Shown in pieces: positions 46,655 to 56,581 of a stretch of 64,000 bases of DNA. Location: positions 150,023,970 through 150,087,969 of the forward strand of contig NC_061114.1 of assembly GCF_002878395.1 (NCBI RefSeq), written 5' to 3'. Both the position numbers and the translations under genes were made by a program. How positions within the stretch are numbered: the stretch's first letter is position 1; each line of letters opens with the position of its first letter. Below the pieces are notes generated by a model. It ran no database searches and had not been told where the DNA came from. It saw only the letters and a list, made by a program, of their open reading frames with translations. The stretch comes from Capsicum annuum (lineage: Eukaryota > Streptophyta > Magnoliopsida > Solanales > Solanaceae).

Positions 46655-46880
46655 CTGATCCTGTATTATGACTTTTGTTGTGCATGATACTTGGGTAGAT
46701 TTTCTTGTCTTAGATATAGTTGATTTTGATGTCACCTTGGGTATGGATTGGTTGTCTCTGTACCATATTGTCCTACATTGTTATGTTAAGATCATGACTC
46801 TAGCTTCATCGGGTGTGCCAAGGATATCTTAGAATTATGCACTTAATTCAGGTCCTAAGAGAGTTATATCTTTGTTCAGG
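46655..46880 (+). pseudogene. Element C protease remnant
   Basis: Only the second half can be read: LVLDIVDFDVTLGMDWLSLY at about 46705-46765, the C-terminal signature. The active-site segment is lost or deleted, since gag text runs almost directly into it. Confidence 0.6.
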
Positions 46881-46888
46881 CTCGTCGA

Positions 46889-47880
46889 TTGGTTGAGAGG
46901 GTATGTTTGTCTTACTTGGCTCATATTTATAATACTAGTGTGGTTTTACTTCCCTCTTTGGATTCTATTTGTGTTGTCTGTGAGTTTATAGATTTGTTTC
47001 TTATGAATTTACCTGGTATGCCTCCAGATCGTGATATCAATTTTGTTATTGATGTTGAGCCAAAAACCAAACCCATTTATATTCCTCCTTATAGGATGGC
47101 CCTATATGAGTTGAAAGAATTAAAGGATCAACTGCAGGAGTTATTGGATAAGGATTATTCGAAGTAGTGTATCACCTTAGGGTGAGCCTATCTAGTTTGA
47201 GAAGAAAAATGATGGATCGATACAGATAAAAATCAATTATCGATAGTTGAACAAGGTGACGATTAAGAATAAAGTATCCACTTTCTCATACTGATGATTT
47301 GTTCGATCAGCTTCAGGGTGTCACGGTGTTTTCAAAGATTGATTTGAGCTTCGGGTATCAGTAGTTGAGGATTAGAGCTTTATATATTCTGAAGATAGAC
47401 TTTTAAACTTTATATGGTTATTATGAGTTCTGAGTTACGTCCTTTTGGTTGACCAATGCCCCATCCACATTTATAGAGTTGATAAACTGGGTGTTTTAAT
47501 CGTATCTTGACTCCTTCATTATTGTATTTATAGATGATATCTTAGTTTATTCCAAGAGTGAGGCTGATCATGAGGAGAATTTGCAGATTATGCTTTAGAG
47601 ATTAAGGGATAAGAAGTTGTATGCCAAGTTCTCCAAGAGTGAATTTTGGTTAGAGTCTGTTTCTTTCTTGGGGTCATATGGTGACTAAGGAGGATATTAT
47701 GGTTGATATAACCAAGATTGTATCGGTTCATGATTGGTCTAGGCCAACTTCGCCTACTGAGATTCAGAGTTTTGTTAGCTTAGCAGGGTATTGTCGGTAT
47801 TTTATTGAGGATTTTTATCCATTACAGCTCCATTAACCAAGTTAACTCAGAAGAAGATTTCCTTTTAGTGGTCTGATACC
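46889..47880 (+). pseudogene. Element C reverse transcriptase remnant
   Basis: LPGMPPDRDINFVIDVEPKT and IPPYRMALYELKELKDQLQE in one open piece (46889-47167). Then a stop, a GSFGVSPSTVSK-like piece, [13 protein letters not shown] in shifting frames, FSKIDLS.GYQ (47330-47365), NAPSTFIELIN (47457-47490), the catalytic [19 protein letters not shown] (47514-47572, both Asp present), FLGSYGD..-type connection and the [15 protein letters not shown] segment. At least six stops or shifts. The FIDD box is retained despite decay. Confidence 0.85.
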
Positions 47881-48275
47881 TGTGAGGCAAGCTTCCAAGC
47901 TCAAGAATTTATTGACTTCAGCTCCTATCTTGACATTGCTCAAAGAAGGCGTGTGTTGTATTGATATAGGAGGGTAATGTGGTTGCATATGCTTCTCGTC
48001 AGTTGAATCCCCATGAGAAGAATTTCCCTACCCATGATTTGGAATTGTGCATGGTTGTTTTTGCTTTAAAGTTGCGGAGGTACTACTTGTATGGAGTCCA
48101 TTGTGATATTTTCTCGGATCATCATAGCCTTCAGTACTTTTTCACCCAGTGAGATCTTAATATGAGGCAGCATCATCAATTTAAGTTTCTTAAGGATTAT
48201 GACTTGACTATTCTTATCATTTGGGCAAGGCTAACGTGGTTGCAGATGCCTTAAGCTGAAAGCTGACTAGCATGG
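47881..48275 (+). pseudogene. Element C RNase H remnant
   Basis: The start (CDAS) is lost. [20 protein letters not shown] (about 47998-48057, catalytic Glu present) and [20 protein letters not shown] (second Asp, 48070-48128), then QYFFTQ, a stop, RQHHQFKFLKDYDLTI and [11 protein letters not shown] (48225-48255) follow. A frame break separates LTI from GKANVV. Confidence 0.8.
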
Positions 48276-48339
48276 GCAACTTGGCACATCTTTTGATCCA
48301 GGAGAGGCCTTTGGACTTAGAGCTTAAATATTTAGCTAA

Positions 48340-49440
48340 CTAGATGATTAGGGTTGATAGTTCAATATCTGGGCATATATTGGCATTTGTGAAGGCTAGG
48401 TCTTCTTTCATGGAGCATATTCAAGATCATCAATTTGATACTGTTAGATTAAGGTTGATTCGAAATAAGGTGTTAAATGGTGAGACTAAGGAAGCCTTAC
48501 TTGATTCAAATTTGGTTTGGAGGATTAGAGGTCAAGTTTATATGTCGAGAGGGGGTGACTGGATTAGATTGATTTTGGAGGAGGCCTATTGTTCCAGGTA
48601 TTCTATCCATCCAGGAGTGACTAAGATGTATCATGACTTAAGACAGCATTATAGAGGGGTGGTATGATGAAGGATGTATCAGAATTTATAGCTTGTTGCC
48701 TATATTTCCAGTAGGTAAAGGTCGAGCATTTGAGACTTGGTAGATTTCTTTAGAGGTTACACATTCTCGTTGGAACTAGTAATAGGTCACTATCGACTTT
48801 GTGATAGGTTTGCCTCGCACTTTGCATGGTTATGATAGTGTTTGGTTCATTGCGGATTGATTGACCAAGTCTGCTTATTTCATCCTGGTTCAGGTCTCTT
48901 TTAGTGCTGAGAGGATGACCTATATCTACATTCGTGAGATTATGCATCTACCTGGTGTGCTAATGTCTATTATTTTAGATTGAGGTTCTGTGTTCACATA
49001 TCACTCTTGGAAGACTTTTCAGGATGAGTTGGGTACTCGAATTGATCTTAGTACCGTATTTCACCCTAGACTGACGGTTAGTCAGAGCGAACTATTCAGG
49101 TTTTGGAGGATATGCTCCACGCTTGTGTGATGGATTTTGGTGGTCAGTGGGAGCAGTATTTAGCCTTGATTGAGTTTGCGTATAGTAATAGGTACCATTC
49201 TAGTATCGATATGGCTCTTTTTAAGGCTTTGTATGATAGGAATTATCGCTCTTCAATTGGTTGGTTTGAGGTTTTTAAGGTTAGACCTCTAGGTATGGAC
49301 TTTTTTTATGAGTCTTTGGATAGAGTACGGATCATTCAAGATAGACTTCGAGCGTCTCAGAGTAGGAAGAATTGTTATGCAAACCATAAACTTCGCGCCT
49401 TGAGATTTGGTATTGGTGATAATATTTTTCTTTGAATTGT
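48340..49440 (+). pseudogene. Element C integrase remnant
   Basis: The open piece 48344-48667 ends with AYCSRYSIHPGVTKMYHDLR, the first half of the HHCC zinc-binding module. The second half is broken (FIACCLYFQ then stop). The core is in fragments 48770-49090: a stop occurs in the RLTKSAYF region, and the SDRGSVFT and FHPRLTVSQS regions are shifted. 49103-49435 is open: LHACVMDFGGQWEQYLALIE, FAYSNRYHSSIDMALFKALY, YRSSIGWFEV. The catalytic Glu region (QTER.IQ) is degraded to SERTIQ across a frame change at about 49085. Confidence 0.82.
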
Positions 49441-49830
49441 ACCCATGAAGGGTGTGATGAGGTTTGGGAAGATAGGAAAGTTTAGCCTCAAGTATATTGG
49501 CCCATTTAAGATTCTTCGAACTATTGGAGGTCGCTTATGAGTTAGCTTTGCCCTCAGACTTATCAGTTGTTCATCCAGTTTTTCATGTTTCCATGATTCA
49601 TCATTATATTTTAGAGGAGAACCATGTCATTCATTGGGAGTCGTTTTAGTCAAATGAGAGGTTGTCTTTTGTTGAGGAGCAGATCTCCATATTGGTTAGA
49701 GATGTTAGAAAGTTGTGCTATAGAGCTATTCTTGTGGTTAAGGTCCAGTGGAGGCATCGACCTGTAGATGAGCTACTTGGGAGATTGAGTCTACTATGTG
49801 TAGTTCTTATCCCTAACTTTTTGCTGATTT
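49441..49830 (+). pseudogene. Element C GPY/F module and chromodomain-like tail
   Basis: PMKGVMRFGKIGKFSLKYIG at 49444-49502, then PFKIL, a frame change, ALPSDLSVVHPVFHVSM (49545-49595), LSFVEEQISILVRDVRKLCY (49668-49725) and VVKVQWRHRPVDELLG. The last part matches the chromodomain tail pattern DR.VR.LR...VVKVQWRH. A Pro-Phe for Pro-Tyr at GPY/F is normal variation. No intact frame. Confidence 0.78.
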
Positions 49831-49885
49831 AGGTATTTCTCTTGCCTCTAGTTCGAGGAAGAACTAGATTTTTAGTGGTGTATGT

Positions 49886-52669
49886 TGTAACTATTCAAAT
49901 TTTGATGAATTATGTGAAATATGTATTTCTATGTGATTTGAACCTTCCACCCCTCCCCGTGATTGTATTGTGGTGTTTCTAGGGTGTGGAGATGATTGGC
50001 ACAATTTCGAATGCATTTTGGTGTTCTTTATGTGATATTGTGGTTCTTGGTGGCTTTGAGAGCCTTTTAGTTGACTTCATTCAACATCTTTTGATCTGTG
50101 TGTTAGATGACAAAATAGATTGTGCTAGCAGATTTCAAATGCCAATTTTAGGGTGGTAACATGGTTTATGTGGTTTTATGATATTTAAATCTCATTTTGA
50201 CCCTCAGTTCGAAAAGTTGTGATGTTGGATTTTGAGGGTCAACTTTGTAAAAATAATATTTTTTTTTAAAAATCTGATATCGCTATTAAGTTTGAGGCAT
50301 AGAATTTGATAGGGTAGCCAAGTTTGATTGCATTCACGGGATTTCGAGTGAATCCCGAGGGCCCGCGAAGACTTGGAATTTTACCAAGTCCCCAGCTAGT
50401 GCACCCGCGATTGCAAGGTTAGTACCATAATCACAATTGGGTGTGCAGCCTAAGTGCCACGATCGCGACACCTGGTCTGCAATTACGATAGTCGCTTCAA
50501 CCAAGTACTGTGATCGCAACACTTGATCCGCAATCGTGATGCTTGGATATATAAATACCCATGTTTTGCTATTTTTCATGATTTTTGAGACTTGAAGCTT
50601 AGGGTTTCGCGATTTTGAACAACTTTCTCCACTTTATGCGAGGGTAAGCTCCATAACACTTATTTCAATTAGTTGCTTCAATCTTTATCATCTATTTCTT
50701 AGTTAAAACTTGGATGAAAGTATGGAATTTGGATATTTTGGCCCGTAAGGCCTAAAAATTGTATTTCTCCAATTTAAACCTTTTTTAAAACCTTTTTCAC
50801 TTAGGTGATTTTTAAATCTTATAATTATCAGTTTTCTCTTAATTTCATCTTTGGAACAACTTCAATTCTTGATTTTTAAATAGAATTTGGGGATTTTCAT
50901 ATGGTAAATCTTGAAAATGGGTTTCTTTGATTTTTACCTCATTTTAAACTTATTTTTACTTGGATTTTTAACTATAGACTCCTAAAAAATATGGAAAATA
51001 CATTTTTGAAATAAAATTAAAATTTTTCCCTTTTTTTTTAAAACCTATTTTGGGGGTCCATTTTGACTTTGACTTGAAACTAGGCAATATGGGTATTGTT
51101 GGCTTTCTTTTAATGTATAGATTTTATATTTCCATGCCTTGGTCGATTCTGGATCCATTCCTGAGGAGTAAGATTGAATTGAAGGGTTACAGATTGGCTT
51201 TTGGCTTTTGGTTTTCGACTTTCGAGGAAGTTATGGCTTAACTTCTTTCAGACTTGGCTGAGTAGTTAATTTTGATACAAAATCATGTTAAGAGTGTGAG
51301 AACTAATCATGAAAAGTGGTCATCTTATTGTGTTGTGCCCGTGTGAGAGCCTATATGTGATGTATTTGGTAGTTTTGAGATATTATGTGTTATGTGTGAC
51401 CGTGTAGGGACCTATGTGATCATGATAGCCTATATGTATAAAAATAATCATATCTTAATTGATGAAAAATCTATTATGGTACCAATTTTGTTTTGTGATA
51501 TGTTCATACTATATTGGCATACGAATCGTGTTGGTTTTCATAGATTGTTGGAAGTATTGAATGGATATTTGGCTTACTTAGCTAGATTTGGAAATACTCA
51601 TTGTGGTTGGTTGTGAGCATTACATCTTAATATCATGTACATTTATGAAACTTTGATTCTACCGTGGAAATATTAGAAACACTAAAAACCACTGGCTTTT
51701 TTGACCAAAAATCTCACATCTTATAAAAACCCTCCCCGAAGGATGTGCCACTAAGAAAATATGGATATGGATTGTATACGGATTGACGAACCCCTCATGG
51801 GTCCTATGTCTTAGAGCTTTAGCTCCATAGGTGTATACGAAGATTGTACGATAGTCTCAGAGGTTGTGCAACGACCTCGTACATTACATCATCATCATCA
51901 TTCTCATTATTTTCATTTTATTTATTTTATTATGCTTGTCATGTGATTGTATTTCTGCCTTGACTTGTTACCTATCCATTTGTTATATATTCCATTACTT
52001 GTACTTGGTGTTCTTGTATATGTTGTCCTTCTGTGCTTACTTGTATGTGGTATAATGCATACTTGTGGTCCTTTCTGGTGTTGTTGCAATATATATAAGT
52101 ATTATAGAATTGTTAGTGCAAGCAGTGTGGGCTACCGTTGTGGGATATTTTCTGATGCAGGTGACATGCCCTTAATATGTATTTTGTATGCTTTATTATC
52201 TACTTTGCTCAGTCGGCCTATGATATCCACTGAGTACAAGTGGACCGTATTCACTCCTACTATATTCTTTCTGTGCAGATCCTGGTTTTGTTACGCCCCA
52301 TGTTAGTTGATTCGAGCGATATTTGAAGATTTATGAGGTAGCAATATATTTCATGCGTTCGGAGACTACTACTACCTCATCTTATTAGACTATGTCTTTA
52401 TTACTTTTTGGAGACTGAGTTATTCCTATGTATTGCATTTTCTTGAGTTGTACTAGTAATTCTTACACTGTAACATTAGGTTTTGGGAGTTATGACATTA
52501 TTGTTTATGTTTCTTTTCGCTTTCATTATATTGATTATGTTCAGCATCATTCTAGGAGCCTTGCCTTGGATTTTGAATGTTAAATTCTCTTTTGTATCAC
52601 TTTGTGTGATGGGCTTACTTGTCAATGTTCGCCTTGATAAGTGCCATCACAACCCTTGGATTTTTTGGG
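49886..52669 (+). repeat. Element C 3' LTR
   Basis: Follows the phrase ctagttcgaggaagaacta and a short purine-rich tract; starts near TGTAAC (an earlier TG at 49883 is possible). Its last 790 bp match 25801-26277 plus 44928-45275. The last 8 or so bases (ttgtgaca in the 5' copy) are replaced by other sequence. It holds the GC-rich iterated block at 50330-50545 and a TATA-like site at 50548-50556. Confidence 0.82.
50330..50556 (+). promoter_or_regulatory. Putative U3 block of iterated CGATCGCGAC-like words and TATA-like site, element C
   Basis: Words cgcgattgca, aatcacaatt, cgatcgcgac, attacgatag, gatcgcaaca and aatcgtgatg recur over 150 bp, preceded by cgggatttcgagtgaatcccg. They are followed at once by tatataaat (50548-50556), about 40 bases before acttgaagcttagggtttcg. 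Interpretation as promoter is inference from layout. Confidence 0.5.
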
Positions 52670-53157
52670 TACCAGTTAGATTCCCATCTCGCCTACTCAG
52701 TACATTTAAAGTACTCATCATATACTTCTTTGTTTTATATTGTCTCAAAATATAGGTTCAGATGCTCAGTATTCGGTTAGTACTTAGCATGTTTCCATAC
52801 CACTCAAGATCAGTTTAGTGAGTCCTCATCATTCAAGAACTAGTTATCAATTATTTATTTCAGCATTTCATTTTATTACAATCAGTCAAAGTTAGTTGGG
52901 AGCTTGTCCCAACAACTCATTATGATTTAGAGGCTTTCAGACAGTTAGATATGTTTTCAGTTTGTTGAGTATTTCAAATAGTATTAGCATTGATTCTCCA
53001 TTACCATTTTTTATCAGTTTACTTTCAGTTTGGATTCCACCCAGTATTTTGTTAATTTTCTTTAGTATCCAAATGCATGTCAGGCCATCGATTAGCTTGG
53101 GCTCACTTGTGGCTTTAAACACCTTGTTACGACTTAGGGGCAATCTCAGATCGTGAC
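52670..53157 (+). repeat. Truncated LTR scrap of another gypsy-type element
   Basis: From tcagatgctcagtattcggt to ggggcaatctcagatcgtgac this reads like the 3' part of a Solanaceae gypsy LTR, for example gttgggagcttgtcccaacaa and ctcacttgtggctttaaa. It has no partner in the window. The end ...gtgac and the start of LINE text at 53158 suggest a junction. Family assignment is by familiarity only. Confidence 0.5.
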
Positions 53158-54110
53158 CAGGGGTAGGAAAGTTTATGACAGGTTGGGGGAGATTTTAATT
53201 GGCTCTGGAACTCACTATTCCAAGCAAGATAAAATTCTTTCTTTGGCTCTTTCACATGATAGTCTCCCCTCTAATCACAACCTATCTAGGATGGGACTAG
53301 ATGTTAGTCCAAACTGTCATATCTATACTCATTCCACTGAGTGGACCAACCATCTCTTCTTTGAGTGCCCTCACACCACTGACTTTTGGAGGAAAATGCA
53401 GGACAAGGCTAAAAAAAACCCACCAGGGTTACTCTCTTCATCTTATTTTCTCCAAACTGAGACACCATTTGGAAGACCACAAAAGGCAAGTCTTATGACC
53501 CGCTCATTCTTTGGTCAGAACTCCTCCTCTATCGTTTGTGGACAATATGGAATACTAGGAACCATAGTCTTTAATCAGGAAATCCAAAAACCTTTCTTTA
53601 CCCAGGCCTATACTAAAGTTGTTGAATTCAGTTACCTGGATTCAAAAGTTCATAACAATGCCCAGATAACCTCTATATATATTAATTGGATCCCTCTGCA
53701 AAGAGGATACTTCAAATTAAATATTGATGGTTCATGTTTGGGTAACCCAGGTGGGGGGCCAGAAACCACAATGGAGATCGGATTCTTGGCTTCACTAAAG
53801 TTTTCTCAGTGCTATTAACAACCAAATGGAGCTCTTAGCTCTTAATGAAGGCCTTAGAATTTTTGAACGACACAATTTCTTATAGATTGGCATTAATACT
53901 GACTCCCTTGAAGTTATAAACATGCTTAAGGAAGGGAACCATCACTATAATGGTATTATTGATGAATGCAGGTTTAAGTCAAGAAGAACAGGATGCCCAG
54001 TGGTGTACCATAGTTATAGAGAGCAAAATCAGGTAGCGGATGGGCTGGCTAAACATGGAGCAACATCCCAGTTTTTTGAGGAAGCACAACTTTGCTAGTT
54101 CCTCTAATGT
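53158..54110 (+). pseudogene. LINE 3' fragment: zf-RVT and RNase H remnant
   Basis: The open piece 53153-53818 (221 codons, first codons probably fortuitous) contains LPSNHNLSRMGLDVSPNCHI, then HSTEWTNHLFFECPHTTDFW. This is the zf-RVT zinc-binding pattern with the second Cys changed to Tyr. RNase H starts with GYFKLNIDGSCLGNPGGGP (catalytic Asp, residues about 184-200). After a frameshift at about 53800, MELLALNEGLR-like text, INTDSLEVINMLKEG (about 53888-53935) and REQNQVADGLAKHG (54020-54062) complete it. It belongs to the same plant L1 class as LINE L but only the 3' end is present. Confidence 0.85.
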
Positions 54111-54505
54111 ATGCTCGACAAGCTCTGTGAGCAAACATGATAGGAACTACCTTTGAAAGATCTATTAGAAATTATGCTCACGATCAAGTAGAGCAGAACT
54201 GCTTATTTTTTGCTGTCAATCCGAACTGTTACAAGCTGGATGTATTATTATTTCTACTTTTAAATTTCAAGTTCTATTCTAACAAAAATAAAAATAATGC
54301 ACAAAGAAAAATTAAACTTACACGTGGATCTATGTAAATATTAGAGTAACACTTGAAGTACAAAACCAAAAGAATAGTGGCACTTGCACAATCATACAGT
54401 GTATATTTACTGAAATGTCCTTGGTAGTACCAAAGACTTTCACTTATTAATTAGTAGAAATAGAAATTACTAATAGATAAATTTTAGAAGTATCAAAAGA
54501 AAGGG

Positions 54506-54537
<32 letters not shown>

Positions 54538-54627
54538 CAAGTATCATCTTTAGAACTAGCATTTTACAACAAAAAATATTTTCTAGATTATTGATTATTT
54601 CAGACTTATTTCATATCTATATGTATA
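54111..54627 (+). other. LINE 3' flank and AT-rich sequence, no gene
   Basis: Includes a weak A-rich stretch (about 54284-54315) that may be the LINE tail, a TA-rich microsatellite (54506-54538), and one copy of the repeated phrase tcatctttagaactagcatt (54544-54563). No supported frame. Confidence 0.5.
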
Positions 54628-54657
54628 CTAGACATAAGAGCCCGTGCTTGCACGGGC
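54628..54657 (-). mobile_element. Helitron-like 3' terminus (hairpin then CTAG) on minus strand
   Basis: Perfect 8-bp stem gcccgtgc/gcacgggc with a 2-base loop at 54640-54657. On the minus strand it is followed by 8 bases and CTAG, then T. Helitrons end in a short hairpin a few bases before CTRR and insert between A and T, so this matches. The body would extend rightward over the tandem arrays. The 5' end (TC after A) is not securely located and no Rep/helicase is present, so at most a non-autonomous copy. Confidence 0.45.
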
Positions 54658-54659
54658 CC

Positions 54660-55560
54660 AATATATGCTACCTTTTTTGATAAAACTAAATTTTAGAGAG
54701 TCAATCAAATTTTTTGTATGGATTTTAAATTTTTTAACTTATTAATTATAATGATATGTACTCCCTTTGTCTCATTTTACGCGGCATATTTTGACCGGAG
54801 ACGGAGTTAAGAAATAAGAAAAGACTTGGTGAGTTTACCAAATTGTCCTTTATTAAAAAATATACTACTATATCTTTAATTAAGTTGGACCAGTAAGGAT
54901 AAAAGTGGAATTTTGTCTTTAAATAATTACAAAAGAAGAAAAAGTGACATTCTTTTGGGGACAAATCAAAAAGCAAATGACGATACATAAAATGGAATTG
55001 AGGGGGTAATACTTTTTTTATCGATTTTAGATAATATATGTTACTCTCACCGTTTCAATTTATGTGACACTGAGAGTCAACCAAATTTTTTATATAATTT
55101 TAAGATTTTAAAATATTTTACGTTGTTAATTATTGTGATTTATAATACTTCTTCATAACTTTCAGATAATATATGTTACTCTCTTTGTCACAATTTATGT
55201 GGCATTGATCGAATTAAGAGAGTCAATCGAATTCTTTATATGTAGTTTTTAAATATTTTCAATTGTCAATTATTATGATTTATAGTACTTGCTATTAATT
55301 AATTTTTAAATAATATATATTACTTTATCTATCTTATGTAACTGTGATAGTAGTAAGAGAATGAATTAAAAATTTTATATGTCATTAAATATTTTAAGTT
55401 CTTAATTATTGTAATTTATTATACTTTTTACGTAATTTTCAAGTAATATATGTTACTTCGCTATCACAATTTATGTAGCACTGATAAAATTTGAGAGTCA
55501 ACCAAATTTTTATATGTTTTTTTAATTTTTTAAGGTGTTAATTATTGAAATTTAAAGTAA
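54660..55560. repeat. Tandem array of about 137-bp AT-rich units, five copies, first one split by a MITE
   Basis: Anchor words recur: ataatatatg at 55031, 55166, 55310 (atata variant) and 55443 (gtaatatatg), giving spacings of 135, 144 and 133. Each unit runs ataatatatgttact, caatttatgtg.cac, gagagtcaaccaaatttttt, ttgttaattattgtgattta. A further unit at 54680-54760 continues at 55007 after the MITE. Confidence 0.82.
54761..55006. mobile_element. Stowaway-type MITE, 246 bp
   Basis: Ends ctccctttgtctcatttta and, inverted, ccccctcaattccatttta. These are imperfect terminal inverted repeats of the CTCCCTCCGTCCCA Stowaway type (Tc1/mariner). TA lies on both sides (54759-54760 and 55007-55008). Neighbouring tandem units show the empty site (gatttataatactt). 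No coding frame; the 80-codon minus frame across it is a shadow. Confidence 0.82.
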
Positions 55561-55599
55561 TTTTGTGTAATTTTTAAATAAATATTAAATTAAAGTAAA

Positions 55600-56335
55600 A
55601 AAATAAGAAATTACAAAGAAAAGGCAACGGAAGCTGGCAAGACGACCTCCACCTGCTTTCCGCCGCCCTTTAATCAAATATTACGATTGAAGTAGAAAAG
55701 CAGACATGTCTATAACTCATAATAACTAATTAGAAGTGATATAGCAAAATTTCTATAAATTACTTGTGAAGAAAAAATTAAGTGGGCCTCATATAAGATG
55801 TTAAGTAAATTTAAAATATTAAGAGTTAATTTATCATTTTATGTCCATTTTACCTTTATTATTAAATATTATTATTTTTTTAATACTTAGATGACTTATA
55901 ATAATTAATTAGGGATAATATAATAAAATTACGATTGAAACAGCTAAAGCAGATATGTCATACATGTCTATTTTAATTTTTTTAATTAAATATTATTAAT
56001 ACTCTACTACGTAAATAATATATAATAACTAACTAGGGGTGATATGGTAAAATCAAAGAGAAAGCAGGAACGACGACGAAAAGGTATCTGATTTACCATG
56101 CTTCTATATAGTACTAATTAAGGGTGATGTAGTAAAATTACGGTTGAAGCAGTTGAAGATGACATGTCATAAACGTTTATTTTAATTTTTTTTAATTAAA
56201 TACTATTAATTTTATAATACTTAAATGACATATAATAATTAATTTGATGTGATATAGTAAAATCACCAAGCAAGCAAGCACATCGACGAAGAGGTGTCTG
56301 CTTTACCACACTTTTATATAGCACCAAAAAGGAGA
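55600..56335. repeat. Three degenerate copies of a 200-270 bp unit
   Basis: Shared words: gattgaag.ag..aagcagacatgtc (55683, 55931, 56132), gg.gatat.gtaaaat (55731, 56038, 56248), and a GC-richer patch gacgacgaaaaggtatctgatttaccatgcttctatatag (56071-56112) matching cgacgaagaggtgtctgctttaccacacttttatatag (56283-56321). The first copy has acgacctccacctgctttccgcc in place of it. No frames. Confidence 0.65.
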
Positions 56336-56529
56336 ATATTCTAGGATGAGGTTATGTCAAGTGTCATCTTTAGAACTAGCATTTTACAATAGAAATTATT
56401 TTTTGGATTATTAATTTTTTTGTTCCATATTTATTTCATATTTATATATAATAAAGAGAATAGTCTATCCTGAGTTTATGCCAAATGTCGTCTTTCGGAC
56501 TAGCATTTTACAACAAAGTATTTTTTAGT

Positions 56530-56580
<51 letters not shown>
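56336..56580. repeat. Two copies of a gtgtcatctttagaactagc repeat and a TA microsatellite
   Basis: ttatgtcaagtgtcatctttagaactagcatttta (56352-56386) and ttatgccaaatgtcgtctttcggactagcatttta (56477-56511) are two further copies of the phrase at 54544. Each is preceded by an aaagagaata-like word and tcta. (TA)n spans 56534-56574. Confidence 0.7.

Positions 56581-56581
<1 letters not shown>

Larger units (their letters stand above)
25801..52669 (+). mobile_element. Element C: outermost Del/Tekay-like Ty3/gypsy element, 5' LTR split by A and D
   Basis: 25801-26277 and 44928-45275 together match 51880-52669, the end of an LTR whose complete copy is at 49886-52669. The first part of the 5' LTR is outside the window, left of A. 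PBS (45278-45290) and degraded gag, protease, RT, RNase H, integrase and chromodomain text follow in + orientation up to 49830. Elements A and D were therefore inserted into the same 5' LTR of C about 480 bp apart. Confidence 0.85.

Noticed and set aside
56336..56346. Helitron 5' end (A then TCCTAG on the minus strand)
   Set aside because: The bases fit, but the surrounding text is shared with the second copy at 56460 beyond the proposed end, so the boundary is not a real break.
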